DNA of 6,872 nucleotides from Caryophanales bacterium UBA1424 (GCA_002329705.1 DCUC01000017.1:18593-25464), one strand, 5' to 3'; positions 1 through 6,786 are shown, numbered from the stretch's first letter. Numbers and translations: made by a program. The notes: generated by a model from the sequence alone, not told the origin.

Positions 1-617
1 CTGGCTTTCTAACCGAAAAAGAACTATCTCAAGCTATTCTGAAAAATGACTATTACAATCTTCAAGAACCTTACAAGCATTTGATTTCCGAAGCCAACAA
101 TCAAACATTTAGCGACAGTCATTCGCTTGTGACTTTTTTAGAAAAAACTTTTCAGAAATTAATGTATGAACAAATCAAGTCTCGCCAAGATGCCTCTTTA
201 GAAAAGTACTTTGTTATTTCAACCGATATCAATAATCTCATCACCCTGCTCAGATCCCGAAAGCTGAGATCGGACGCGGAACAAGTCAAAAACAATCTTT
301 TAGATTGCGGTTCAATCAGCATCGCTGACATCGTCCACCTCGTCGAAGCTTCCGACCGCGAAATCGCCTCCTTCTATGCGACGGCTTACCTAACTCGCTT
401 TAGCGAACCTCTTGACCTGTTTTTCGAAGACGGAAATTTCTCGTCTCTTGAGCACGCTTTGCTGCGCTTTCTCGTCGATGAGTTAACTCGCGATGCTGTC
501 GATATCAAGTCCAGCGCAAATATCATCATCTATGTCATTCGCAAGCAGATTGAGCTAATTGATATTCGCCGCATCCATCTTGATCGAGCATCGGCGGCGA
601 TGGTGGACGAAACATGA
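1..617 (+). CDS. ntpC: V/A-type ATPase subunit C, 3' part (5' end outside window)
   Basis: This is the C-terminal 204 residues of the V/A-type ATPase subunit C, the funnel-shaped protein that joins the central D/F shaft to the rotating membrane ring of K subunits. The reading frame is open to the left edge (first whole codon at position 3, reading GFLTEKELSQ), so the gene begins upstream; a full family member is about 330 residues. The visible part is mostly helical and polar. Its end (visible residues about 175-195, with IIIYVIRKQIELIDIRRIHL) matches the family's C-terminal pattern of a Lys/Glu-rich helix followed by IRxI. Assignment also rests on place: C directly precedes F-A-B-D in bacterial V-ATPase operons. 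The TGA stop overlaps the ATG of the next gene (ATGA, 614-617), indicating translational coupling. The family is poorly conserved, so sequence alone is weaker evidence than the context. Confidence 0.9.
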   Translation, partial: GFLTEKELSQAILKNDYYNLQEPYKHLISEANNQTFSDSHSLVTFLEKTFQKLMYEQIKSRQDASLEKYFVISTDINNLITLLRSRKLRSDAEQVKNNLLDCGSISIADIVHLVEASDREIASFYATAYLTRFSEPLDLFFEDGNFSSLEHALLRFLVDELTRDAVDIKSSANIIIYVIRKQIELIDIRRIHLDRASAAMVDET

Positions 618-922
618 ATAAGCGCGCCGTCGCAATCGCTAAAACGGAGAATGTTTTTCTTTTTCGAAGTTTAGGATTCGAAACGTTTGTCATCGATGGA
701 GAAGAGAAGATGAAAAGTGTGCTGGAAAGCATTGCGGCCGAAGCTCAGATCATCATCATCGATGAAGATTTACAGGCGATGATTGGCGAGTATCGCAAGC
801 GCTTTAACGAAAAAGCCTTCCCTATCATCATGGCCCTCCCCATCGATCATGAAGCGAGCGGGCAAGGCTTAGAAAAACTGCGCGCCGATGTCGAAAAAGC
901 CATTGGTCTAAAATTATTTTAA
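614..922 (+). CDS. ntpG: V/A-type ATPase subunit F (NtpG in Enterococcus naming)
   Basis: A 102-residue protein fitting V/A-type ATPase subunit F (family size about 100-110), which binds subunit D to form the central rotor shaft below the A3B3 head. The N-terminal 75 residues look like the Rossmann-like F domain: beta strands AVAIA (5-9), TFVID (24-28) and IIIID (46-50) separated by helices, followed by a short DED turn and a helix. A linker and a C-terminal helix (about 83-98) would pack along the shaft. The ATG overlaps the stop of subunit C by four bases; the upstream GGTGG at 602-606 is a weak ribosome binding site, so translation probably depends on coupling. It lies between C and A as in other bacterial V-ATPase operons. 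Different naming schemes call this gene atpF or ntpG. Confidence 0.92.
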   Translation: MNKRAVAIAKTENVFLFRSLGFETFVIDGEEKMKSVLESIAAEAQIIIIDEDLQAMIGEYRKRFNEKAFPIIMALPIDHEASGQGLEKLRADVEKAIGLKLF

Positions 923-935
923 TAAAGGAGTTCAT

Positions 936-2699
936 ATGGAAAAAATTGGTACAATTACAAAAGTTGCCGGACCTCTGGTTGTCGCTTCGGGCATGGAAAA
1001 TGTCCAAGTTTACGATGTGGTTCGCGTCGCGCATAAAAAACTGATCGGCGAAGTAATCGAGCTCCGTGGCGATCTGGCTTCGATTCAAGTTTACGAAGAG
1101 ACAGCCGGCATCGGTCCGGGCGAGCCCGTTTTCTATACGAATAAACCTCTGTCAGCTGAATTAGGTCCGGGTTTGATCGAATCGATTTTTGATGGTATTC
1201 AGCGTCCGTTAACAAATATTTACGACTCCTTTGGTCCGCATATCCCCTTAGGGATTGATTTACCTCGTCTAAATCGCGAACGCGAATGGGATTTTGTTCC
1301 CGTCCATCAACTTGATGTTCAAGTCAGCGGTGGCGTTATTTTAGGAACCGTGCAGGAGACTCCGGTCGTCAATCACAAAATCATGGTCCCCCCCAGCGTT
1401 TCCGGAAAACTTGTCTGGCTTCATAAAGGCAAGGCTAAAGTCACCGATGTCATCGCCAAGATCGTCGATAACAACGGCAAGACGATTGAGCTGACGATGA
1501 TTCAGTACTGGCCCGTCCGCAAGAAAAGACCATATCTCAACAAAATCGCGCCGAATAAAATAATGGTTACCGGGCAGCGTGTCATCGATGCTCTATTTCC
1601 TGTCTCAATCGGCGGAATTGCTGCAATTCCTGGTCCTTTTGGATCAGGAAAGACCGTTGTTCAGCATCAATTAGCCAAATGGGCGGATGCCGATATCATC
1701 ATCTATGTGGGGTGTGGCGAACGCGGCAATGAGATGACGGATGTCTTGATGGAATTCCCGCGTTTAAAAGATCCCCGCACCGGCGAGTCGTTGATGAAGC
1801 GGACGGTTTTAATCGCTAATACTTCGAATATGCCAGTCGCAGCCCGCGAGGCTTCGATTTATACCGGCATTACCATCGCCGAATACTATCGCGATATGGG
1901 CTATAAAGTCGCGATTATGGCTGATTCTACTTCGCGTTGGGCGGAAGCCTTGCGCGAGATGTCCTCGCGCCTTGAAGAGATGCCAGGCGAAGAAGGCTAT
2001 CCAGCTTATCTATCGAGCCGTCTCGCCGAGTTTTATGAGCGGGCCGGTTATGTCGCCTGTCTCGGCGATAAAAATCGTCGAGGAGCCGTCACCGCGATTG
2101 GAGCCGTTTCTCCGCCGGGCGGCGACACATCCGAACCCGTCTCGCAGGCGACGCTTCGGATTGTTAAAGTCTTCTGGGGCCTCTCTGCTCAGCTCGCTTA
2201 TCGCCGGCACTTTCCGGCCATCGACTGGATTAAGAGTTATAGCTTATATGAAGATGTTTTACATCTCGATATCGATTCTCATTATCACAAAGACTGGAGC
2301 AAAATGATTCGCCGCGTGCAAGTCCTTCTTCAAGAAGAAGCATCGCTTCAGGAAATCGTGCGTTTAGTCGGTATCGACTCGCTATCAAAAAGCGACCGCA
2401 TCAAACTTTTGGCGTCGCAGATGATTCGCGAGGACTTCCTGCACCAGAACGCGTACCATGAAATCGATACTTACGCTTCAATCGCTAAACAGCATCGCAT
2501 GCTCAAAACGATTTTGCGGTGGTACGATCTGGCCAAAAAAGCGCTTGAAGGTCGCAAGGCTTTTAGCGAGATTGAAAAGATGAAAACACCCGAACGCATC
2601 GGAAGAATTAAATATGTTCGCGAAGCTGATGTGGAAAAGGAGTGCGACAGTATTGAACAAGCGATGGAAAAAGAATTTTCATCCCTGAGAGAGGAGTAA
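936..2699 (+). CDS. ntpA: V/A-type ATPase catalytic subunit A
   Basis: This 587-residue protein is the nucleotide-hydrolysing (or ATP-forming) subunit of the V/A-type ATPase head, at the usual length for the family. In order: an N-terminal beta barrel (about 1-75), the A-specific bulge or non-homologous region (about 110-190, ending in WPVRKKRPY), the nucleotide-binding domain and a helical C-terminal domain. The Walker A loop GPFGSGKT is at residues 233-240, with K239 and T240 for phosphate and metal. The catalytic glutamate is E262 in GERGNEM. The block [20 protein letters not shown] and the alpha/beta ATPase signature [10 protein letters not shown] (427-436) follow. All key residues are present, so it should be active. 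A clear ribosome binding site, AAAGGAG at 924-930, lies 5 nt before the ATG, 13 nt after the F stop. Whether the enzyme moves H+ or Na+, and in which direction, cannot be told without subunit K. Confidence 0.98.
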   Translation: MEKIGTITKVAGPLVVASGMENVQVYDVVRVAHKKLIGEVIELRGDLASIQVYEETAGIGPGEPVFYTNKPLSAELGPGLIESIFDGIQRPLTNIYDSFGPHIPLGIDLPRLNREREWDFVPVHQLDVQVSGGVILGTVQETPVVNHKIMVPPSVSGKLVWLHKGKAKVTDVIAKIVDNNGKTIELTMIQYWPVRKKRPYLNKIAPNKIMVTGQRVIDALFPVSIGGIAAIPGPFGSGKTVVQHQLAKWADADIIIYVGCGERGNEMTDVLMEFPRLKDPRTGESLMKRTVLIANTSNMPVAAREASIYTGITIAEYYRDMGYKVAIMADSTSRWAEALREMSSRLEEMPGEEGYPAYLSSRLAEFYERAGYVACLGDKNRRGAVTAIGAVSPPGGDTSEPVSQATLRIVKVFWGLSAQLAYRRHFPAIDWIKSYSLYEDVLHLDIDSHYHKDWSKMIRRVQVLLQEEASLQEIVRLVGIDSLSKSDRIKLLASQMIREDFLHQNAYHEIDTYASIAKQHRMLKTILRWYDLAKKALEGRKAFSEIEKMKTPERIGRIKYVREADVEKECDSIEQAMEKEFSSLREE

Positions 2700-2701
2700 T
2701 T

Positions 2702-4081
2702 ATGGCCATCAAACAATATAAGACAATTCAAGAAGTTGTCGGGCCGTTAATGCTCGTCGAGAAGGTTCAAGATGTCAAATATGACGAGCTCGTCGAAATC
2801 AAACTCGCGAATGGCGAAACGCGGCTCGGCAAAGTTTTGGAAATTAATGAAGATAAAGCCCTCGTCCAGCTATTTGAATCGAGTCAAGGGATGAAAATCG
2901 ATGACGCAAAAGCCACCTTTTTGGGCCACGGCATCGAATTAGGCTTATCGCCCGACATTCTCGGTCGCGTCTTTGACGGACTCGGCCGTCCCATCGACAA
3001 CAAGGGAGCGGTTATCGCCGACACCAGACTCGATATTAACGGCTCCGCCCTCAATCCTGTCGCCCGCGATTATCCCTCTGAATTTATTCAGACCGGCATC
3101 TCGGCAATCGATGGGTTAAATACTCTGGTTCGCGGACAAAAACTGCCGATTTTTTCTGGCTCGGGTTTGCCCCATTCAAAACTGGCAGCGCAGATTGCCA
3201 GGCAGGCGCGAGTCCTCGGAAAATCCGAAAAATTCGCCGTCGTCTTTGCCGCGATCGGCATCACTTTTGAAGAAGCCGATTATTTTATCGAAGATTTTCG
3301 TAAATCGGGCGCGATCGAAAGAACCGTCATGTTCGTTAATCTCGCCAACGATCCGGCCATCGAGCGCATCGCCACTCCGCGCATGGCGATAACCGCCGCC
3401 GAATACCTGGCTTATCAACTTAATATGCATGTTTTAGTTATTTTGACCGACATCACAAATTACGCCGAGGCTCTTCGCGAGATTTCGTCAGCCCGCAAAG
3501 AAGTTCCCGGCCGTCGCGGCTATCCCGGATATCTCTACACCGACCTCGCTTCCTTATTTGAAAGAGCGGGCCGCATCAAAGGCATTCAAGGATCGATTAC
3601 CCAACTGCCGATATTGACGATGCCGGAAGATGATAAAACGCATCCGATTCCCGATTTAACCGGTTATATAACCGAAGGTCAAATCATCCTTTCAAGAAGC
3701 TTGTTTATGAAAGGTATCTTTCCTCCGATCGATGTCTTACCATCCCTCTCGCGTTTAAAGGACAAAGGCATTGGTGAAGGCAAGACGCGCGGCGATCATG
3801 CCGACACGATGAATCAGCTGTTTGCCTCATATGCCCGCGGCAAGGAGGCCAAGGAACTTTCAACGGTTTTAGGCGATAGCGCGCTATCGGATATCGATAA
3901 ACTTTATGCGCGATTTGCCGAGGATTTCGAAGCAAAATACATCTCTCAGGGTTTTACAACCAATCGCCCGATAAAAGAGACTTTAGATATCGGCTGGGAA
4001 TTACTTCGCATCTTCCCGACTTCTGAGCTAAAGCGCATCAGCGACGAAAACATCGCCGAATTTTACGGAACAGGTGAGTAG
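2702..4081 (+). CDS. ntpB: V/A-type ATPase non-catalytic subunit B
   Basis: This 459-residue protein is the regulatory partner of subunit A in the A3B3 head. The N-terminal beta barrel (about 1-75) is followed by the nucleotide-binding fold. In place of a Walker A loop it has the B-type sequence SGSGLPHSK (152-160), which marks the non-catalytic subunit. The alpha/beta ATPase signature [10 protein letters not shown] is at 341-350 and is followed by R351, which corresponds to the arginine finger that reaches into the catalytic site of A. The C-terminal helical domain ends normally, and the length is typical (about 455-465). It starts 2 nt after the A stop, with AGAGGAG at 2690-2696 inside the end of the A gene as ribosome binding site, so the two head subunits are probably made in a coupled way. 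The gene contains a perfect 16-bp palindrome at 3874-3889. Confidence 0.98.
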   Translation: MAIKQYKTIQEVVGPLMLVEKVQDVKYDELVEIKLANGETRLGKVLEINEDKALVQLFESSQGMKIDDAKATFLGHGIELGLSPDILGRVFDGLGRPIDNKGAVIADTRLDINGSALNPVARDYPSEFIQTGISAIDGLNTLVRGQKLPIFSGSGLPHSKLAAQIARQARVLGKSEKFAVVFAAIGITFEEADYFIEDFRKSGAIERTVMFVNLANDPAIERIATPRMAITAAEYLAYQLNMHVLVILTDITNYAEALREISSARKEVPGRRGYPGYLYTDLASLFERAGRIKGIQGSITQLPILTMPEDDKTHPIPDLTGYITEGQIILSRSLFMKGIFPPIDVLPSLSRLKDKGIGEGKTRGDHADTMNQLFASYARGKEAKELSTVLGDSALSDIDKLYARFAEDFEAKYISQGFTTNRPIKETLDIGWELLRIFPTSELKRISDENIAEFYGTGE

Positions 4082-4083
4082 CG

Positions 4084-4728
4084 GTGGCAATCGGTCAAAT
4101 TAATCCGACCAGAATGGAGCTCACAAAGCTCAAGAATCAGCTCGCCATCACCAGGCGCGGCCATCATCTTTTAAAAGATAAACAAGATGAATTGATTCGC
4201 CAGTTCATGGAAATAGTCTATCGCACCAAGGATTTAAGAACCGAGGTCGAGACGATGACTTCCAAAGCCCTTTCGTCATTTAAAAAAGGGCGAGCGAAAA
4301 CGCGTGAAGCCGAATTGTATGAACTCACTTCGGTTCCGGCTTTTTCCTGGTCTTTACAAACGAGCAAGTCGATGACGATGAGCGTCGAATCGCCGCATCT
4401 GCGATTTAGCCTTGATGGCAAAACCGAACTCCCCTATGCCCTAAGCTCTGCTCCTCAGGAGTTCGATGAGGCTTTGATGCTCGGTCTTGAACTTCTCCCA
4501 AAGCTGATCGCCCTTGCCGAACTGGAAAAGACGACGGAGACTTTTGCCCGCGAAATAGAAAAGACGAGGCGGCGCGTCAATGCGATTGAACACATCATGA
4601 TTCCCGAGCAGGTGGCCTTGATTAAAGACATAAAAACCAAGCTTGCCGATCAGGAGATGGCCGGCACAATTCGCGTGATGAAATCAAAAGAAATGATCAT
4701 CAAAAAAATTCGCAATAATCAAAAATAG
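4084..4728 (+). CDS. ntpD: V/A-type ATPase subunit D (central rotor shaft)
   Basis: This 214-residue protein is the shaft subunit that turns inside the A3B3 head and, with F, passes torque to C and the membrane ring. The N-terminus is diagnostic: INPTRMELTKLKNQL at residues 6-20, then RRGHHLLKDKQDEL, the start of the long antiparallel coiled coil. A second long helix covers about 145-214. The middle (about 75-135) is the less conserved hairpin domain. The start is a GTG at 4084, chosen because it is 2 nt after the B stop, has GGTGAG at 4073-4078 at good spacing, and gives the family N-terminus. This is the last ATPase gene; no subunit G or H gene follows. Length agrees with the usual 205-215. 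Confidence 0.96.
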   Translation: MAIGQINPTRMELTKLKNQLAITRRGHHLLKDKQDELIRQFMEIVYRTKDLRTEVETMTSKALSSFKKGRAKTREAELYELTSVPAFSWSLQTSKSMTMSVESPHLRFSLDGKTELPYALSSAPQEFDEALMLGLELLPKLIALAELEKTTETFAREIEKTRRRVNAIEHIMIPEQVALIKDIKTKLADQEMAGTIRVMKSKEMIIKKIRNNQK

Positions 4729-4742
4729 TTAGTGGAGAAATT

Positions 4743-5549
4743 ATGAAGAAAATCACGAAAGATGAGCTCTTGCCACTTCCAAAAAGAAGCAAGCAAACAA
4801 ATAAGTACGACTATGGGAACATCGTGATATTTGGCGGCAGCATCGGCTTTTTTGGCGCTCCGGCGCTCAGCGCCCTCGCCGCTTATCGGACCGGTTCGGG
4901 ACTCGTCTCGATCGCGCTTGAAGAAGATGATTATTCACTGTATGTCAATCTCAATCCCGAGGTGATGATTAAGCGCTTTATCGACATTGAGGAAGTCGAA
5001 AAAACGCTTGAGAATAAGAATGCGGTATTGTTTGGCCCGGGCCTAGAAGATAACCTGATGAATGAGCGCATTTTAAAACTCCTTCTCCGCAAGAATATTC
5101 CCCTCGTAATCGATGCCACTGGACTCACAATTCTTAAAAAAGTCGGTTTAAATAAGCGCCTTGACCATGTCATTTTGACCCCCCATATGGGCGAGGCAAA
5201 ACGACTTCTTGATAGTCATGAACCGCATAAGGAAATACACACGCTCACTTCTCTCGGAGCGACCGTCGTCTTAAAAGACGCGGTGACAACTGTCTACGCC
5301 AAGCAATATGAAGGTCAACTCGATTTTGGGAATCCCGGTATGGCTAAAGCCGGTTCCGGCGATGTTTTGGCCGGCATCATCGTCAGCCTTCTCGGCCAGA
5401 ATTATACTTTTCTTGAAGCCGCCAAGTATGGCGTCTATCTCCATCAGATAGCCGGAGGAATCGCTTGTGAAAGACGTGGCGAACACAGCCTCCTGGCTTC
5501 CGACATCATCGACTCGATCAGCGAAGCGCTTCTAAGAAGCGGCAAATAA
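4743..5549 (+). CDS. nnrD: ADP/ATP-dependent NAD(P)H-hydrate dehydratase (stand-alone)
   Basis: This 268-residue protein belongs to the YjeF C-terminal (ribokinase-like) family. The family repairs damaged NADHX and NADPHX: the enzyme dehydrates the S-hydrate back to NAD(P)H at the cost of a nucleotide, in the cytoplasm. Visible motifs are FGGS (30-33) near the start, GPGL (98-101), DATGL (124-128), LTPHMGE (145-151), VLKDAVT and the NPGMAKAGSGDVLAG block (197-211) with conserved D207. The epimerase domain (NnrE/YjeF N-terminal) that is often fused to it is absent, and the length fits a dehydratase-only protein. Two positions differ from the common family pattern: T126 where DADxL usually has Asp, and M149 where TPHPGE usually has Pro. 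GGAG at 4734-4737 serves the ATG. It sits 14 nt after ntpD with no terminator between, so it is probably co-transcribed with the ATPase. Confidence 0.93.
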   Translation: MKKITKDELLPLPKRSKQTNKYDYGNIVIFGGSIGFFGAPALSALAAYRTGSGLVSIALEEDDYSLYVNLNPEVMIKRFIDIEEVEKTLENKNAVLFGPGLEDNLMNERILKLLLRKNIPLVIDATGLTILKKVGLNKRLDHVILTPHMGEAKRLLDSHEPHKEIHTLTSLGATVVLKDAVTTVYAKQYEGQLDFGNPGMAKAGSGDVLAGIIVSLLGQNYTFLEAAKYGVYLHQIAGGIACERRGEHSLLASDIIDSISEALLRSGK

Positions 5550-5568
5550 CAACCTTTCAATCGCTATT

Positions 5569-5599
5569 TTGCTTCCGTTTTTGTATTTTGTAGTATAAT
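5569..5599 (+). promoter_or_regulatory. Probable sigma-A promoter of the riboswitch-ribU transcript
   Basis: A perfect TATAAT lies at 5594-5599. The best upstream partner is TTGCTT at 5569-5574, but it matches only three consensus bases and the spacer of 19 nt is long, so the -35 element is weak. A start about 7 nt downstream (near 5606) would put the aptamer's P1 helix at the very 5' end of the RNA, which supports this -10 element. Read-through from the upstream operon is also possible, since no terminator is seen after nnrD. Confidence 0.7.
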
Positions 5600-5605
5600 A
5601 GAAAA

Positions 5606-5710
5606 AGCTTCAGGACAGGGTGAGATTCCCAACCGGCGGTAAACCCCGCGAGCCTTCGGGCCGATCTAGTTAAATTCTAGAGGCGACAGTGCAGTCTGGA
5701 TGAGAGAAGT
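5606..5710 (+). ncRNA. FMN riboswitch aptamer (RFN element)
   Basis: The conserved RFN blocks are present in order: AGGACAGGGTGAGATTCCC (5612-5630), ACCGGCGGT (5632-5640), CCGCGAGCC (5646-5654), GGCGACAGTGCAGTCTGGAT (5682-5701) and GAGAAG (5704-5709). Helices that can be drawn: P1 CTTC/GAAG (5608-5611 with 5706-5709), P2 GGG/CCC (5618-5620 with 5628-5630), P3 GCGG/CCGC (5636-5639 with 5646-5649), P4 GCC/GGC closed by a TTCG tetraloop (5652-5661), P5 TCTAG/CTAGA (5665-5669 with 5677-5681) and P6 GAC/GTC (5685-5687 with 5694-5696). In this family, FMN binding stabilises the aptamer and shuts off riboflavin synthesis or uptake genes. Here it precedes the riboflavin transporter gene, so the expected effect is repression when FMN is plentiful. 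Confidence 0.97.
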
Positions 5711-5720
5711 ATCTCATTTT

Positions 5721-5744
5721 GGTCCTGAAAGAAGGACCTTTTTT
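5721..5744 (+). terminator. Riboswitch-controlled intrinsic terminator that also masks the ribU ribosome binding site
   Basis: GGTCCT (5721-5726) pairs with AGGACC (5733-5738) around a 6-nt loop, and six T follow at 5739-5744. This is a classic Rho-independent terminator just downstream of the FMN aptamer. The alternative structure is visible too: GTCCTGAA (5722-5729) is exactly complementary to TTCAGGAC (5609-5616) in the 5' end of the aptamer. That pairing would break both P1 and the terminator, so it is the likely antiterminator used when FMN is absent. The 3' arm of the terminator contains AAGGA (5732-5736), the only good ribosome binding site for the ATG at 5745. Confidence 0.9.
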
Positions 5745-6449
5745 ATGGGAGCAGCAGTCGTCGGTTTATTACTTATATGGATCTTTCTTCTCATGATTGT
5801 TTTAAGGGAAGGAAAGACGTTTCATTTTCAAAAGATTGACATCATTCGCTTCATGAGTCGCGTGGCGATTTTCGGTGCTATTTCAGCGATTTTGTATATC
5901 GTTCCCTTCTTAAAATTCCCTTTGCCGATTTTTCCCTCTTTTCTTGAATTTCACTTCGACGAGATACCTTTATTCATCGCCGGATTTGCCTACGGGCCAT
6001 TTAGTGCTTTTTGCGCGATAATAGTAAAAACTATTATAAAACTTCCTTTCACCTCGACACTGACAGTGGGTGAATGGGCTGATTTAATCTACAGCACAGC
6101 CTTTGTCATTCCCGCGGCCATCATCTATCAAAGAAGGCGTAATATCAAAGGCGTCATTCTTGGTTTTGCCGTCGGCTTCATCGTGCAAGTGGCGACCAGC
6201 CTCGTGTTTAATGTCTATATCATGATCCCTTTTTATATGTTCGTGATGGGTTTTCCCGAGGCGGCGATTTTGGCGATGGCCAAGGCTGCGAATCCCGCGG
6301 TAACCGACATCGGCTGGTCACTTGGGTTTTTAGCGATCGTTCCTTTCAATATTATTAAAAACGCGATGGTCGTCATCCTGACTTTTCTCGTATACAAGAG
6401 CATCCATCGCTTCATGGCTCAGTTCGAACAAAAAAAGCTGCCCGGATAG
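5745..6449 (+). CDS. ribU: Riboflavin transporter RibU, S component of an ECF transporter
   Basis: A 234-residue membrane protein that binds riboflavin and brings it into the cell together with a shared energizing module (EcfA, EcfA', EcfT) encoded elsewhere. Family features are the PLPIFPSFLEFHFDEIPLFIAGF region (about 59-81, after the first core helix at 38-55), GPFSAF (84-89), VGEWADLIYSTAFVIPAAIIY (108-128) and PFNIIKNA (200-207). N202 and K205 in the last motif correspond to residues reported to contact riboflavin in RibU structures. Six core hydrophobic segments are visible. An additional one covers residues 3-20, before the usual RibU start. I chose ATG 5745 because AAGGA (5732-5736) is 8 nt before it and because the upstream in-frame ATG at 5700 is part of the conserved aptamer. 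Control is by the FMN riboswitch. The function as a riboflavin carrier is well supported by family and riboswitch together. Confidence 0.93.
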   Translation: MGAAVVGLLLIWIFLLMIVLREGKTFHFQKIDIIRFMSRVAIFGAISAILYIVPFLKFPLPIFPSFLEFHFDEIPLFIAGFAYGPFSAFCAIIVKTIIKLPFTSTLTVGEWADLIYSTAFVIPAAIIYQRRRNIKGVILGFAVGFIVQVATSLVFNVYIMIPFYMFVMGFPEAAILAMAKAANPAVTDIGWSLGFLAIVPFNIIKNAMVVILTFLVYKSIHRFMAQFEQKKLPG

Positions 6450-6458
6450 GCAGCTTTT
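6433..6458. terminator. Bidirectional intrinsic terminator between ribU and the ferredoxin gene
   Basis: GCTGCC (6437-6442) pairs with GGCAGC (6449-6454) around the 6-nt loop CGGATA. Four A-T pairs on the outside (6433-6436 with 6455-6458) extend the stem to ten. Read forward it ends in TTTT; read on the minus strand it ends in at least six T (complement of 6431-6436). It therefore terminates both ribU and the convergent ferredoxin gene, more strongly in the minus direction. The ribU stop codon (TAG, 6447-6449) begins in the loop and ends in the 3' arm. Confidence 0.9.
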
Positions 6459-6475
6459 AATAAGAGAATCGACGA

Positions 6476-6661
6476 TTAGTCTTCGACGATAATTGCGCCG
6501 GTCGGGCAATCATTCGCAACTTCGACTTCGACGCCTTCGGCGGGCTGAGCGTGAACGCGGGCTTTTCCCTCGTCGTCAAACTCAAAGACTTCTGGCATCA
6601 CTGAGACGCAGAGACCACATCCGATGCAAGCATCGCGGTCAATTCTAACTTTTTTCGCCAT
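6476..6661 (-). CDS. Small [4Fe-4S] ferredoxin, single cluster
   Basis: This 61-residue protein is an electron carrier with one [4Fe-4S] cluster. The four ligands are visible: C12, C15 and C18 in CIGCGLC, and C52 in CPTGAI. The middle (PEVFEFDDEGKARV, 23-36) and the acidic C-terminus are typical of the 60-residue monocluster ferredoxins of anaerobes and Bacillota. In several relatives a cysteine follows the first motif (LCPEVF) and a second lies in the loop before the last ligand, forming a disulfide. Here the first position is M22 and no cysteine occurs between 19 and 51, so that disulfide is absent. The gene is transcribed alone, convergent with ribU. It has a strong promoter (6689-6717) and a GGAGGA site (complement of 6673-6678), 11 nt before the ATG. 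The redox partners cannot be inferred from this window. Confidence 0.95.
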   Translation of the reverse strand: MAKKVRIDRDACIGCGLCVSVMPEVFEFDDEGKARVHAQPAEGVEVEVANDCPTGAIIVED

Positions 6662-6672
6662 TTTTTATAGTG

Positions 6673-6678
6673 TCCTCC
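6673..6678 (-). promoter_or_regulatory. Ribosome binding site of the ferredoxin gene
   Basis: GGAGGA on the minus strand is a strong Shine-Dalgarno match. Its 11-nt distance from the ATG at 6661 is slightly longer than for the other genes here (5-8 nt), but there is no better in-frame start in between. Confidence 0.75.
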
Positions 6679-6688
6679 AACAACGGGA

Positions 6689-6717
6689 ATTATAATATTA
6701 AACAATAGTTTATGCAA
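6689..6717 (-). promoter_or_regulatory. Strong sigma-A promoter of the ferredoxin gene
   Basis: On the minus strand TTGCAT (complement of 6712-6717) and a perfect TATAAT (complement of 6689-6694) are separated by exactly 17 nt. Transcription should begin near 6682, giving a leader of about 20 nt that contains the GGAGGA ribosome binding site. The near-consensus layout suggests high constitutive expression, as expected for a ferredoxin. Confidence 0.87.
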
Positions 6718-6744
6718 GGTTTATCAAATTACCCTATAAATGAT

Positions 6745-6762
6745 TTCTAATTTATATTAGAA
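6745..6762. repeat. AT-rich inverted repeat in the divergent intergenic region
   Basis: TTCTAAT (6745-6751) and ATTAGAA (6756-6762) are perfect 7-nt inverted arms around TTAT. It lies 25 nt before the presumed TTG start of the last gene and overlaps its possible -10 sequences (TATATT 6753-6758 or TAGAAT 6758-6763). It could be an operator for a dimeric regulator, but in AT-rich DNA such a repeat can arise by chance. No U tract follows that would make it a terminator. Confidence 0.45.
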
Positions 6763-6786
6763 TATATCAGTAAGCAGGACTGACCA

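Noticed and set aside
81..617. TTG at 81 as the start of subunit C
   Set aside because: The frame is open to the left edge and the upstream codons read like the same protein; the 178-residue product would be far too short for subunit C.
828..1215. Minus-strand open frames across the F-A junction
   Set aside because: They have no ribosome binding site, promoter or family likeness, and they cover two confidently assigned forward genes.
1972..2307. A 111-residue forward open frame inside subunit A
   Set aside because: It is a shifted-frame shadow of the conserved catalytic domain, without a ribosome binding site or recognisable protein features.
3176..3430. Antisense and shifted open frames inside subunit B
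   Set aside because: They lie opposite or across the highly conserved nucleotide-binding domain and are explained by the base bias of that gene.
5527..5541. Hairpin CGCTTC-TAA-GAAGCG at the end of nnrD as an operon terminator
   Set aside because: The loop is only three bases, the hairpin is inside the coding sequence and no T tract follows directly, so it is unlikely to terminate transcription.
5700..5744. ATG at 5700 as the start of ribU
   Set aside because: This ATG belongs to the invariant GGATGAGAG part of the FMN aptamer and the following codons cover P1 and the terminator. The ATG at 5745 has a ribosome binding site at proper spacing.
6735..6763. A sigma-A promoter with TAGAAT (6758-6763) for the last gene
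   Set aside because: The sequence 17 nt upstream (TATAAA) is not a -35 element, so I do not list it as a promoter; in AT-rich DNA a -10 look-alike is weak evidence.
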